A stretch of 64,000 nucleotides of DNA from Yeosuana aquiaggeris (GTDB lineage: Bacteria; Bacteroidota; Bacteroidia; Flavobacteriales; Flavobacteriaceae), in NCBI RefSeq assembly GCF_044003965.1, contig NZ_JBAWKC010000004.1, positions 1-64,000 on the forward strand, in the 5' to 3' direction. Both the position numbers and the translations under genes were made by a program. Shown one piece after another: positions 45,828 to 53,689 of the stretch (the stretch's first letter is position 1; the number at the start of each line of letters is the position of its first letter). The notes under the pieces are model-generated. The model was not told the DNA's origin. It searched no databases and worked only from the letters and a program-made list of their open reading frames with translations.

Positions 45828-46688
45828 CTATTGATTTAATGTCCCTGTATTCAATACTGGAGAAGCATCTTTGTCACCACAAAGAATCACCATTAAATTG
45901 CTAACCATAGCAGCTTTCCGTTCGTCATCAAGATCGACAATGTTTTTCTTGCCAAGTTCATTTAAAGCCATTTCAACCATACTTACGGCTCCTTCAACAA
46001 TTTTATGTCTTGCTGCTACTATGGCCGTGGCTTGTTGACGTTTTAACATGGCATTCGCAATTTCCTGAGCGTAGGCTAAATACCCTATCCTTGCTTCTAA
46101 AACTTCAATGCCAGCGATACTTAAACGCTCATCAATTTCTTTTTCAAGAGCCTCACTTACTTCATTGACACTGGAGCGTAGTGTAATGTCTTCAGTATGT
46201 CCTTCATCAGCAAAATTATCATAAGGATACATGCTCGCTAACTTTCTAACCGCTGCGTCTGTTTGTACTCTAACAAAATTTTCATAATTATCGACATCAA
46301 AAGCTGCTTTGTAGGTGTTTTGAACACGCCAAACCAGAATAGTACTTATCATGATTGGGTTACCCAGTTTATCATTCACCTTTAATCGCTCAGAGTCAAA
46401 ATTACTTGCTCTTAAGGATATTCCCTTTTTTGTATAAAAAGGATTTACCCAGTAAAATCCGTTCTTCTTCACCGTTCCAACATACTTTCCAAATAAAAGA
46501 AGTACGCGAGATCCATTGGGCTGAACCATAATAAATCCGAACATCGTCACAATGGCTAGAAATACAGATATTCCAAACCATGGGTTTTGTAAAACAACAA
46601 TAGCAGTAATTCCTCCTAAAAATAATATTATAAATACTAATAACATTAAGTATCCACTTGTAGGCACTATAATTTTTTCTTCTTTCAT
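45828..46688 (-). CDS. SPFH/band 7 (stomatin-like) membrane protein
   Basis: 286 residues. Two N-terminal membrane segments (about 12-32 and 36-54) are followed by the SPFH domain (about 60-240: GSRVLLLFGKYVGTVKKNGFYWVNPFY, then MISTILVWRVQNTYKAAFDV and LEARIGYLAYAQEIANAMLKRQQA). SPFH proteins form membrane scaffolds and often work with proteases. No NfeD-type protease partner is seen. It is first in an operon with a DUF4177-like and an Arc-like protein. Confidence 0.92.
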   Translation of the reverse strand: MKEEKIIVPTSGYLMLLVFIILFLGGITAIVVLQNPWFGISVFLAIVTMFGFIMVQPNGSRVLLLFGKYVGTVKKNGFYWVNPFYTKKGISLRASNFDSERLKVNDKLGNPIMISTILVWRVQNTYKAAFDVDNYENFVRVQTDAAVRKLASMYPYDNFADEGHTEDITLRSSVNEVSEALEKEIDERLSIAGIEVLEARIGYLAYAQEIANAMLKRQQATAIVAARHKIVEGAVSMVEMALNELGKKNIVDLDDERKAAMVSNLMVILCGDKDASPVLNTGTLNQ

Positions 46689-46724
46689 GATATATAATTT
46701 AAAATGATATTATTTTGATATCAT
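46687..46724 (-). promoter_or_regulatory. ATGATAT repeat element upstream of the SPFH operon
   Basis: A perfect inverted repeat, ATGATAT (46704-46710) and ATATCAT (46718-46724), has a 7-nt spacer. A further direct copy of ATGATAT lies at 46687-46693, overlapping the SPFH start codon. Clustered short half sites are typical of ribbon-helix-helix operators, and an RHH protein is encoded in the operon. The assignment is an inference. Confidence 0.45.
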
Positions 46725-46964
46725 AAATTTATAAAGTAAAATTATAATTTCCAAGTTTTTAAATAGATATTTTAAGGAATCCCCTTATTTGAATAAATCA
46801 ATATTTAATTAAAATCGAAAAAAGTCCATGTGATTTCAAAAATAATTTATAACACATACTTAAAAATTAATGATATATTTAGCTTGTAAAAAACATTACA
46901 AACTTGCTTATTGCAAAAAAAGCAGAACAACACTTACTGCACAATCATCAAAAACATACAGCAT

Positions 46965-48503
46965 ATGAAATCTATTTGGAAGCTAAAATATTATTATCTA
47001 GTAGCCTTTCTAACTTTAACATCATGTTCAAAAAAGAAAGAGACTGCTGTTGTTACAGACTTTTGCTCGCAAATACATAGAAATAACGAATTGACTCTAT
47101 CCAAAGAACTTGAAGAGGTGGCGCCTTTAATGAAAAATAAAACTGGCGTTTATGTTCTTGAAGATGGCAGTGGGTCCATGGTGGCGAGAGCGTGGCTTAG
47201 TGAATATGCTGAAAAATCAATTGATATACAATATTTTATTTTTTCAACAGATAATGTTGGACTAATAGCCTGTGATTATTTGATAAGAGCAGCTGACAGA
47301 GGCGTTCAAGTAAGAATTATTGTTGATGATATTATGGTGGACGCTGATATTGAAGATTTATTAACCTTTAGTTCTCACAAAAACATTACTGTTAAAATAT
47401 ATAACCCTGGCGTTAATTTAGGTAAGAACATCTTTAGTAAAATTGGAAAATTTGTCACTGATTTCAGATCTGCCAATCAACGGATGCACAATAAAACATT
47501 CATAGTTGATAATAAAGTGGTTATCACAGGAGGTAGAAACATTGCAGATGAGTATTTTGATTATGATCACGAATATAATTTTAGAGATAGAGATATTTTA
47601 TTATTAGGCAAAACAACAGAAAAAGTTAATACCTCCTTTAACGAATTCTGGAATAGCGATTTATGCAAAAACGTAGATGACCTCTTGGAAGCTGACCCCA
47701 ATATTACTTATCCCGAAAACAGATTTGACAATCTTCATGAATATGCCTGTAATCCAGATAATTTTTGGCCACAAGTAAGAAACAGAATTAAAAATTTACC
47801 AGCTACATTCAAGGCTATTAATAATTCTGGTGATTTGGTTTGGCTTGATGATGTTGAATTTATTTCGGACTTGCCTGGAAAAAATGACGGAAAAAGTGGC
47901 TTGGAAGGTGGCGGTATCACTACGAGTGCCTTAATTGATCTAGTAAAAAATGCTAAATCAACTATTGATATTCAAACACCCTATTTAATTACTACCGAAC
48001 TAAGCAGAGACTTATTTAAAGACGCCGTGATTCGTGGCGTAAAAATTAGAATTCTTACGAATAGTTTATCATCAACAGATAACCTTGAGGCTTTTAGTAG
48101 TTATCAATCAGATAGAGAAAAATTACTAAATACAGGTATAAGAATTTTTGAGTTTCGGCCAGATGCAGAAGAACAATCTAAAATGTTAACTGGAGAACTA
48201 GAAGATAGTTTGATTCACAAACCCATATTTGGGCTTCATGCAAAATCAATGGTTATTGATAATGAAATAACAGTCATAGGCACCTTTAATCTTGACCCAA
48301 GAAGCGCCAATTTAAATACAGAATGCATCGTTATTGTTCATTCTGATAAAATATCACAAGGGGTTTCAAAAGGCATGGAAATTGAGTTTAAACCTGAAAA
48401 TTCATGGGAAACCACATTCAAAAGCAATCCAGATTATAAAGTGGATAGTTATAAACGAATTAAAACCTGGACACGAAAAATAATCCCAAAGGAAATTTTA
48501 TAA
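46965..48503 (+). CDS. Phospholipase D family lipoprotein
   Basis: 512 residues from the ATG at 46965, which opens a lipoprotein signal (lipobox LTLTSC, Cys near residue 21). An upstream in-frame TTG at 46911 is rejected. Two complete HKD motifs are visible, HNKTFIVD...GGRN and HAKSMVID...GTFNLDPRS, so the pseudo-dimeric PLD active site is intact. The family includes cardiolipin synthases and YmdC/ClsC-like proteins. A lipid-anchored export form suggests action on phospholipid in the periplasm or outer membrane, but the substrate is not established. Confidence 0.9.
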   Translation: MKSIWKLKYYYLVAFLTLTSCSKKKETAVVTDFCSQIHRNNELTLSKELEEVAPLMKNKTGVYVLEDGSGSMVARAWLSEYAEKSIDIQYFIFSTDNVGLIACDYLIRAADRGVQVRIIVDDIMVDADIEDLLTFSSHKNITVKIYNPGVNLGKNIFSKIGKFVTDFRSANQRMHNKTFIVDNKVVITGGRNIADEYFDYDHEYNFRDRDILLLGKTTEKVNTSFNEFWNSDLCKNVDDLLEADPNITYPENRFDNLHEYACNPDNFWPQVRNRIKNLPATFKAINNSGDLVWLDDVEFISDLPGKNDGKSGLEGGGITTSALIDLVKNAKSTIDIQTPYLITTELSRDLFKDAVIRGVKIRILTNSLSSTDNLEAFSSYQSDREKLLNTGIRIFEFRPDAEEQSKMLTGELEDSLIHKPIFGLHAKSMVIDNEITVIGTFNLDPRSANLNTECIVIVHSDKISQGVSKGMEIEFKPENSWETTFKSNPDYKVDSYKRIKTWTRKIIPKEIL

Positions 48504-48532
48504 GTAATTCAGTCTAGTTATAAGTTATTTGG

Positions 48533-49747
48533 TTATTCATTTAACAAATCATTTATAAATGATTCAAACTCCCCTTTAAACTGAATATATTTATCTCCTG
48601 TTGCAGGACCATTAAAACCTGTATGTATTTTTCGTACTTTTCCTGCTTTGTCAATATAAATAGTGGTAGGATATGATAAAATATGGTCAAGCATTGGTAA
48701 TTTTTCCTGTGCTTCTGTTTTACTTGAACTACCATATTGGGCTAACAAAACAGGATACTCTATACCTACATTTTCCTTTAATCGCACAATATTTTTAAAA
48801 GCAGCTTCGGGTGTTTTTGCATATTCAAAAGCTAAAGCGATGAATTCAACCTCTTTATTGTGGCTATTTTTATAATATTCTGAATAAAACTTACTCTCAT
48901 CCAAACAATTGGGACACCAGGTTCCCATAATTTGTATCACAACCACTTTATTTTTAAAACGAGTATCATCTAAGGACATCATTTTTCCCGAAACATCAGG
49001 AAATGAGAAAGAAACCTTGTTATAGCCTTCTTTTAAAAAAGTTAACTGATCTTCATCCGGCAATTCAAAATATTCATTACGCCTCGCAATAAAAGGTTCT
49101 TTATAATGATTACCTGAATAAAAAACACCTTCCATAGTACTATCAGTTACTTTTGCTGTAAACAAAAAGGCATGTGAACCATCAAAAGTTGAGAGTTTAA
49201 GTTGATCTCCTTCCATAACACCTTCAAGATATCTATAATCCCCTGTGGTGGTTCTAAAAGTTCCGGAAACCTTATTAGCTACTTGATTGAATATCCCTTT
49301 AGCAATATAGGTGTCTTCTTTAGTCTTTGGACTAAACACGGTTTCCCAATTTCCGGTTATATTGCTATTGTATTCAGGATTAGCAACTTCAAAACGAATA
49401 GTGTTATTGGATTCAGCTTCAAAAGGCACTACTCTACTTAAAGTTTCATTTTTAAAATATCCTTTTAAATCACCTCCATTTGAAATTTTAGCAACGATAT
49501 AACCTTCAAAAACAGGCATTTTAATATAAACTGAGTCATTAGCGTAATTAATATCATTTACCGAAATTACTTCATCTGCATTATAAATTTTTAAAGACTT
49601 AGCAGTTATCACTTCAAAATTAAAAGGCAAATCCAACGAATCATTGATCATTAAAGTAGCTCTATAGGCACCGGTTTTCAATTCTTTTGGTTCTTGAATA
49701 CAAGAAACCATCATAATTAGCAATACAATAAGGAGACGTTTTATCAT
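48533..49747 (-). CDS. TlpA-like thioredoxin-fold lipoprotein
   Basis: 404 residues. The lipobox IMMVSC gives a lipidated Cys near residue 16. The N-terminal ~260 residues are beta-rich (repeated YIAKGIFNQVANKVSGTF-like segments). The C-terminal ~150 residues are a TlpA/ResA thioredoxin domain with the redox site GTWCPNCLDES and the cis-Pro region SYPTTIYIDKAGKV. It is a periplasmic thiol-disulfide reductase, perhaps serving cytochrome c maturation or an envelope thiol pathway. Single gene. Confidence 0.9.
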   Translation of the reverse strand: MIKRLLIVLLIMMVSCIQEPKELKTGAYRATLMINDSLDLPFNFEVITAKSLKIYNADEVISVNDINYANDSVYIKMPVFEGYIVAKISNGGDLKGYFKNETLSRVVPFEAESNNTIRFEVANPEYNSNITGNWETVFSPKTKEDTYIAKGIFNQVANKVSGTFRTTTGDYRYLEGVMEGDQLKLSTFDGSHAFLFTAKVTDSTMEGVFYSGNHYKEPFIARRNEYFELPDEDQLTFLKEGYNKVSFSFPDVSGKMMSLDDTRFKNKVVVIQIMGTWCPNCLDESKFYSEYYKNSHNKEVEFIALAFEYAKTPEAAFKNIVRLKENVGIEYPVLLAQYGSSSKTEAQEKLPMLDHILSYPTTIYIDKAGKVRKIHTGFNGPATGDKYIQFKGEFESFINDLLNE

Positions 49748-49840
49748 AAGAAACTGGCTTTAAAGCATAATTAATCGAAATATATCTAAAAAACTTACAA
49801 ATAAAAATAATTTAGCATTTCTATTACTATTCAGTATTAT

Positions 49841-49848
49841 TATCTTTG
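49841..49848 (+). promoter_or_regulatory. Predicted pheT -7 box
   Basis: TATCTTTG matches TAnnTTTG and lies 23 bp upstream of the ATG. A TTTG at the standard -33 distance is not seen. Confidence 0.5.
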
Positions 49849-49870
49849 TCACCTTATTTAAGGATAAAAC

Positions 49871-52297
49871 ATGAAGATTTCATATAATTGGTTAAAACAA
49901 TTCATCAAAATAGATTGGACACCAGAACAAACGGCTGAATTACTGACTGATTTAGGTCTTGAGGTGGAAGGTATTGAAACTTACCAATCTGTTAAAGGAG
50001 GTTTAGAAGGTGTTGTCATAGGAAAAGTTTTGACATGTGTTAAACATCCAAATGCCGATAAATTAAAAATAACCACTGTTGATATAGGTGAAGAAAGCCC
50101 GTTACAAATTGTTTGTGGTGCTCCTAATGTAGCTGCAGGGCAAAAAGTACCTGTTGCCACTATTGGAACTACTCTATATTCTCCTGATGGGGAAGCCTGG
50201 ACCATTAAGAAAGGAAATATTCGCGGAGAAGAAAGCCATGGTATGATTTGCGCTGAAGATGAACTTGGTTTAGGAGCGTCTCATGATGGTATTATGATTT
50301 TAGATGATAGCCTTGCTGTGGGTACTTTAGCTTCCACTGTTTTTGAGGTTGAAAACGATCAGGTCTTTGAAATTGGCCTAACTCCAAACAGAGCTGATGC
50401 TATGAGTCATTTGGGAACTGCCAGAGATTTAAAAGCAGGATTACTTCAAAAAGAAATTAGCTTAGAACTTATTACACCATCTCTTAGTGCCTTTCATACA
50501 GATAATAGATTACTAAAAATTGATGTCGCCGTTAAAAATAAAGATTTAGCCCCTCGCTATTGCGGCGTTACTATTTCTGGAATTAAAGTAGAAAGTTCTC
50601 CTGCATGGTTGCAGCATAGACTAAAAGCTATTGGTTTATCACCCATAAACAATATTGTAGACATTACTAATTACGTTTTACATGATTTAGGGCAGCCACT
50701 ACATGCTTTTGATGCAGTTAAAATTAAAGGCAACAAAATTGAAGTTAAAACTTTAAATGAAGGTACAAAATTCATGACCCTTGATGGTGTTGAAAGAACC
50801 TTATCTCAAGAAGACTTAATGATTTGTGATGCTGAAAAACCCATGTGTATTGCTGGCGTTTTTGGTGGCTTGCATTCAGGTGTTTCAGAATCAACTACAA
50901 GTATCTTTTTAGAAAGTGCTTATTTCAATCCAGTAAGTATTAGAAAATCAGCAAAACGCCATGGTTTAAATACAGATGCTTCTTTTAGGTTTGAGCGCGG
51001 AATTGATCCAAATATTACAGAACTGGCTTTAAAACGTGCAGCGCTTTTAATTCAAGACATTGCCGGTGGTGAAATTTCTAGTGATATCGTAGATATATAT
51101 CCTAACAAAATAGAAGACTTCCAGGTTCGATTAAGTTTTGAAAATGCTAAAAAACTCATTGGGGAAGAAATACCTAAGGATATTATTAAACGTATATTAA
51201 CCTCTTTGGAAATTAAAGTCAACAATGTTACTGAAACAGGATTGGGTTTAACCGTTCCTGCATACAGAAATGATGTTCAAAGAGAAGCCGATATTATTGA
51301 AGAAATTTTAAGAGTATACGGCTATAATAATATCACCATTACTGAAAAATTAAATGCCTCTATTTCAAGTTCTTCAAAATTTGAAGATCACAAGATTCAA
51401 AACGTCGTTGGTAACCAACTGGTTTCTCAAGGTTTTTTTGAAATTTTGGCCAATTCTTTAACAACTCCTGCCTATACTAAATTAAGTTCACAGTTAAAAG
51501 AAGAAGATAATGTCACCATTTTAAATCCTTTAAGTAATGATTTATCGGTATTAAGACAATCATTACTATTTTCCGGTTTAGAAGCTGTTTCATACAACTT
51601 AAACAGAAAAAGACTGGATTTAAAGTTATTTGAATTTGGCAAATCCTACCACGATTTTAATGGAAAAAGAGAAGAGCAAAAACATCTAACCTTATTTTCT
51701 ACAGGCAACCAAAATAACGATACGTGGCTATATCCAAACAAAAGAAGTGATTTCTTCTTTATGAAAGGCACTATTTTGGCTATATTAGAACGCTTAGGGA
51801 TTACAAGAACTCAAGAATCACCAATAAGTAATGATCTGTTTAGTGAAGGTTTAGAATTAGGTTTAGGCAAATTGAAACTAGTTGAATTTGGCTTAATTAA
51901 GAAACCAATCTTAAAGCATTTTGATATCTCTCAGGAAATTATTTATGCAGATTTTAATTGGGATGCTATTCTGGAAATGGTTAAACGCAATAAAATTTCA
52001 TTTAAGGCCATTCCAAAATATCCTGAAGTTCGTCGTGATTTTGCCTTATTGTTAAACGACAATATTAACTTTAAAGATATTCATGCAATTGCCAATAAAA
52101 CGGAACGACAACTCTTAAAAAAAGTGAGTTTATTTGATGTATATCAAGGAAAAAATTTACCACAAGGCAAAAAAAGTTATGCGGTAAGCTTTACTTTGCA
52201 GGATGAACACAAAACCTTAACAGATAAGCAGATAGACAAAATAATGTCTTCACTCCAAGGTAACTTTGAAAAGGAACTAGGCGCTGAGTTAAGGTAA
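49871..52297 (+). CDS. pheT: Phenylalanine-tRNA ligase beta subunit
   Basis: 808 residues, full length. Domains in order: an EMAP/tRNA-binding OB fold (about 40-150: VVIGKVLTCVKHPNADKLKITTVDIG, IVCGAPNV), the B3/B4 domain with FEIGLTPNRADAMSHLG, the B5 domain (VPAYRNDVQREADIIEEILRVYGYNNI), the class II core-like domain, and a C-terminal ferredoxin-fold anticodon-binding domain (KYPEVRRDFALLLND). It pairs with PheS, which is not in the window. A shared terminator separates it from tRNA-His. Confidence 0.97.
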   Translation: MKISYNWLKQFIKIDWTPEQTAELLTDLGLEVEGIETYQSVKGGLEGVVIGKVLTCVKHPNADKLKITTVDIGEESPLQIVCGAPNVAAGQKVPVATIGTTLYSPDGEAWTIKKGNIRGEESHGMICAEDELGLGASHDGIMILDDSLAVGTLASTVFEVENDQVFEIGLTPNRADAMSHLGTARDLKAGLLQKEISLELITPSLSAFHTDNRLLKIDVAVKNKDLAPRYCGVTISGIKVESSPAWLQHRLKAIGLSPINNIVDITNYVLHDLGQPLHAFDAVKIKGNKIEVKTLNEGTKFMTLDGVERTLSQEDLMICDAEKPMCIAGVFGGLHSGVSESTTSIFLESAYFNPVSIRKSAKRHGLNTDASFRFERGIDPNITELALKRAALLIQDIAGGEISSDIVDIYPNKIEDFQVRLSFENAKKLIGEEIPKDIIKRILTSLEIKVNNVTETGLGLTVPAYRNDVQREADIIEEILRVYGYNNITITEKLNASISSSSKFEDHKIQNVVGNQLVSQGFFEILANSLTTPAYTKLSSQLKEEDNVTILNPLSNDLSVLRQSLLFSGLEAVSYNLNRKRLDLKLFEFGKSYHDFNGKREEQKHLTLFSTGNQNNDTWLYPNKRSDFFFMKGTILAILERLGITRTQESPISNDLFSEGLELGLGKLKLVEFGLIKKPILKHFDISQEIIYADFNWDAILEMVKRNKISFKAIPKYPEVRRDFALLLNDNINFKDIHAIANKTERQLLKKVSLFDVYQGKNLPQGKKSYAVSFTLQDEHKTLTDKQIDKIMSSLQGNFEKELGAELR

Positions 52298-52340
52298 AAT
52301 AGCCTTTGAAAAAGTTGTTATTAAAATTATAAATACAAAA

Positions 52341-52368
52341 AAAGCCTTTCAAATAATTGAAAGGCTTT
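52341..52368. terminator. Bidirectional terminator shared by pheT and tRNA-His
   Basis: A perfect 12-bp stem (AAAGCCTTTCAA/TTGAAAGGCTTT) with an ATAA loop. On the plus strand TTTACTTTTT follows. On the minus strand a run of seven T's follows, stronger for the tRNA transcript. Confidence 0.88.
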
Positions 52369-52376
52369 ACTTTTTG

Positions 52377-52451
52377 GGTGGAAGACCGGATTCGAACCGG
52401 CGACCCTTGGTACCACAAACCAATGCTCTAACCAACTGAGCTACAACCACC
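52377..52451 (-). tRNA. tRNA-His (GTG anticodon)
   Basis: Cloverleaf on the minus strand: D-arm GCTC...GAGC, anticodon stem TTGGT/ACCAA around loop TTGTGGT (anticodon GTG), T-arm GCCGG TTCGAAT CCGGT. An extra G at -1 faces C73, the tRNA-His identity pair. CCA is not encoded. The acceptor stem (GTGGTTG against CTTCCAC) has two U-U oppositions at pairs 5:68 and 6:67, which lowers stem stability but does not disturb the identity elements. Confidence 0.93.
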
Positions 52452-52479
52452 ATGTAACTTGCATTTTCTAATGCGTGTG

Positions 52480-52510
52480 CAAATGTAACTGATTTCAGTT
52501 TTTCTGCAAA
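52480..52510 (-). promoter_or_regulatory. tRNA-His promoter
   Basis: On the minus strand TTTG, a 19-nt spacer, then TACATTTG: a full match to the Bacteroidota housekeeping promoter. The -7 box ends 29 bp upstream of the tRNA 5' end. The rest of 52452-52627 shows no gene. Confidence 0.8.
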
Positions 52511-52627
52511 GATTTTTATTAATATTTTAAAAGGAAATTTTAATAATTTACCAGAGGTTCCATAAAACCAAAGGACCAGTTCAAAGAATTGCCTATTAAC
52601 TTACTTATAAACAAGTATTAAGTAATA

Positions 52628-53350
52628 TTATTTTAAATCAAACAAACTGTCAACCGCTATATTTCTATCAACCGTAAAACCTTCACCATATGCAGTTCCA
52701 ATTAAACGTCCCATATCAATGGCTCTGTTTTTAATATTATCAGTAAAATTTTTTGTTGAAATAGGAGTCATTGGTTCCTTACTATTCTCATCATAAAATT
52801 GCGTTTTATAAGCTAATACAGCCTCCATTTTTAAATCCATATAGCCAGAAACATCTACAATAACATCAGGCTCTAAGTTTTTCCATTGTATATAATGATA
52901 AATTTGTTTTGGTCGCCAAGGTTCCTGCCACGCTTCTTCATCCTCAGTTTTTGTGTCAATTTTCAATAATCCACTTAAAAAACAAGCATCGCTAACTAAT
53001 TGACTTCCTTTGGCATGATCAATATGCCGGTCCTCTTTTGCATTACAAATTACTACCTCTGGCCGGTACTTTCGAATCATTTTAATAAGTTCTATTTGAT
53101 GATACTTATCATTGACAAAAAAGCCGTCCGCGAATTCCATATTGGTTCTCATAGAAACACCTAAAATTTCTGCTGCATGTTGAGCCTCTTCAAATCTTGT
53201 TTTTTCAGTGCCACGAGTCCCTAATTCACCTTGCGTTAAATCAATAATTCCTACTTTTTTACCATTGGCAATTTCTTTAGCTAAAGTAGCAGCACATCCC
53301 AACTCAACATCATCTGGATGTGAACCAAAGGCAAGAATATCTAATTTCAT
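52628..53350 (-). CDS. bshB1: Bacillithiol biosynthesis deacetylase BshB1
   Basis: 240 residues of the LmbE/PIG-L zinc deacetylase family. Zinc motifs are AFGSHPDDVELGCAA (His, Asp-Asp) and DRHIDHAKG (His). The DLTQGELGTRGT segment and the C-terminal tail (ESFFTVDR-like GEGFTVDRNIAVDSLFD) mark the BshB1 branch. It removes acetate from GlcNAc-malate in bacillithiol synthesis. bshA and bshC are not in the window. Transcribed alone. Confidence 0.93.
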   Translation of the reverse strand: MKLDILAFGSHPDDVELGCAATLAKEIANGKKVGIIDLTQGELGTRGTEKTRFEEAQHAAEILGVSMRTNMEFADGFFVNDKYHQIELIKMIRKYRPEVVICNAKEDRHIDHAKGSQLVSDACFLSGLLKIDTKTEDEEAWQEPWRPKQIYHYIQWKNLEPDVIVDVSGYMDLKMEAVLAYKTQFYDENSKEPMTPISTKNFTDNIKNRAIDMGRLIGTAYGEGFTVDRNIAVDSLFDLK

Positions 53351-53526
53351 ATATTTTATTTTAAACCTAAATAAAGTTCATTACAAAATTCAATTATTTT
53401 TATTAAAACTTCCAACTTATTTATTCTTTTTTTAAGGAAAAACGGAACATTTAATAATGTTTCTTGTTAATGTAAACATGATTATTAATAAATCGACATA
53501 TCTATTACGTTTTGGTTAGTAAAAAT

Positions 53527-53542
53527 TTGATATTATTATCAA
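53527..53542. promoter_or_regulatory. CRP/FNR-like palindrome, distal site upstream of pckA
   Basis: TTGAT-N6-ATCAA, or TTGATA-N4-TATCAA with six-base perfect arms. The half sites resemble FNR, but the N6 spacing is that of CRP. Its centre is 57 bp upstream of the proximal site. Confidence 0.4.
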
Positions 53543-53581
53543 TGAGAATGAAAAGTATGTAAAAATGTCGTATTTATTCAT

Positions 53582-53601
53582 TTTATGACTTTTGTCATAA
53601 A
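53582..53601. promoter_or_regulatory. CRP-like palindrome, proximal site upstream of pckA
   Basis: TTTATGAC-TTTT-GTCATAAA, perfect 8-bp arms, readable as TATGA-N6-TCATA. If TAATTTTA (53621-53628) is the -7 box, the palindrome centre lies near -40, the position expected for class II activation by a Crp/Fnr protein. Confidence 0.5.
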
Positions 53602-53689
53602 TAATGGTCGTGATGCTCAGTAATTTTATACCACAATGAAAAACAAAAAATTGCAAGAGCCATTTAAATAAATTTAAAACTTAAAAGAC

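Larger units (their letters stand above)
53351..53689. other. Divergent regulatory region between bshB1 and pckA
   Basis: 339 bp without a gene. It holds two palindromes with CRP-like N6 spacing (annotated separately) on the pckA side and a possible pckA -7 box TAATTTTA at 53621-53628. The bshB1 side has only weak promoter-like sequence. Confidence 0.6.
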
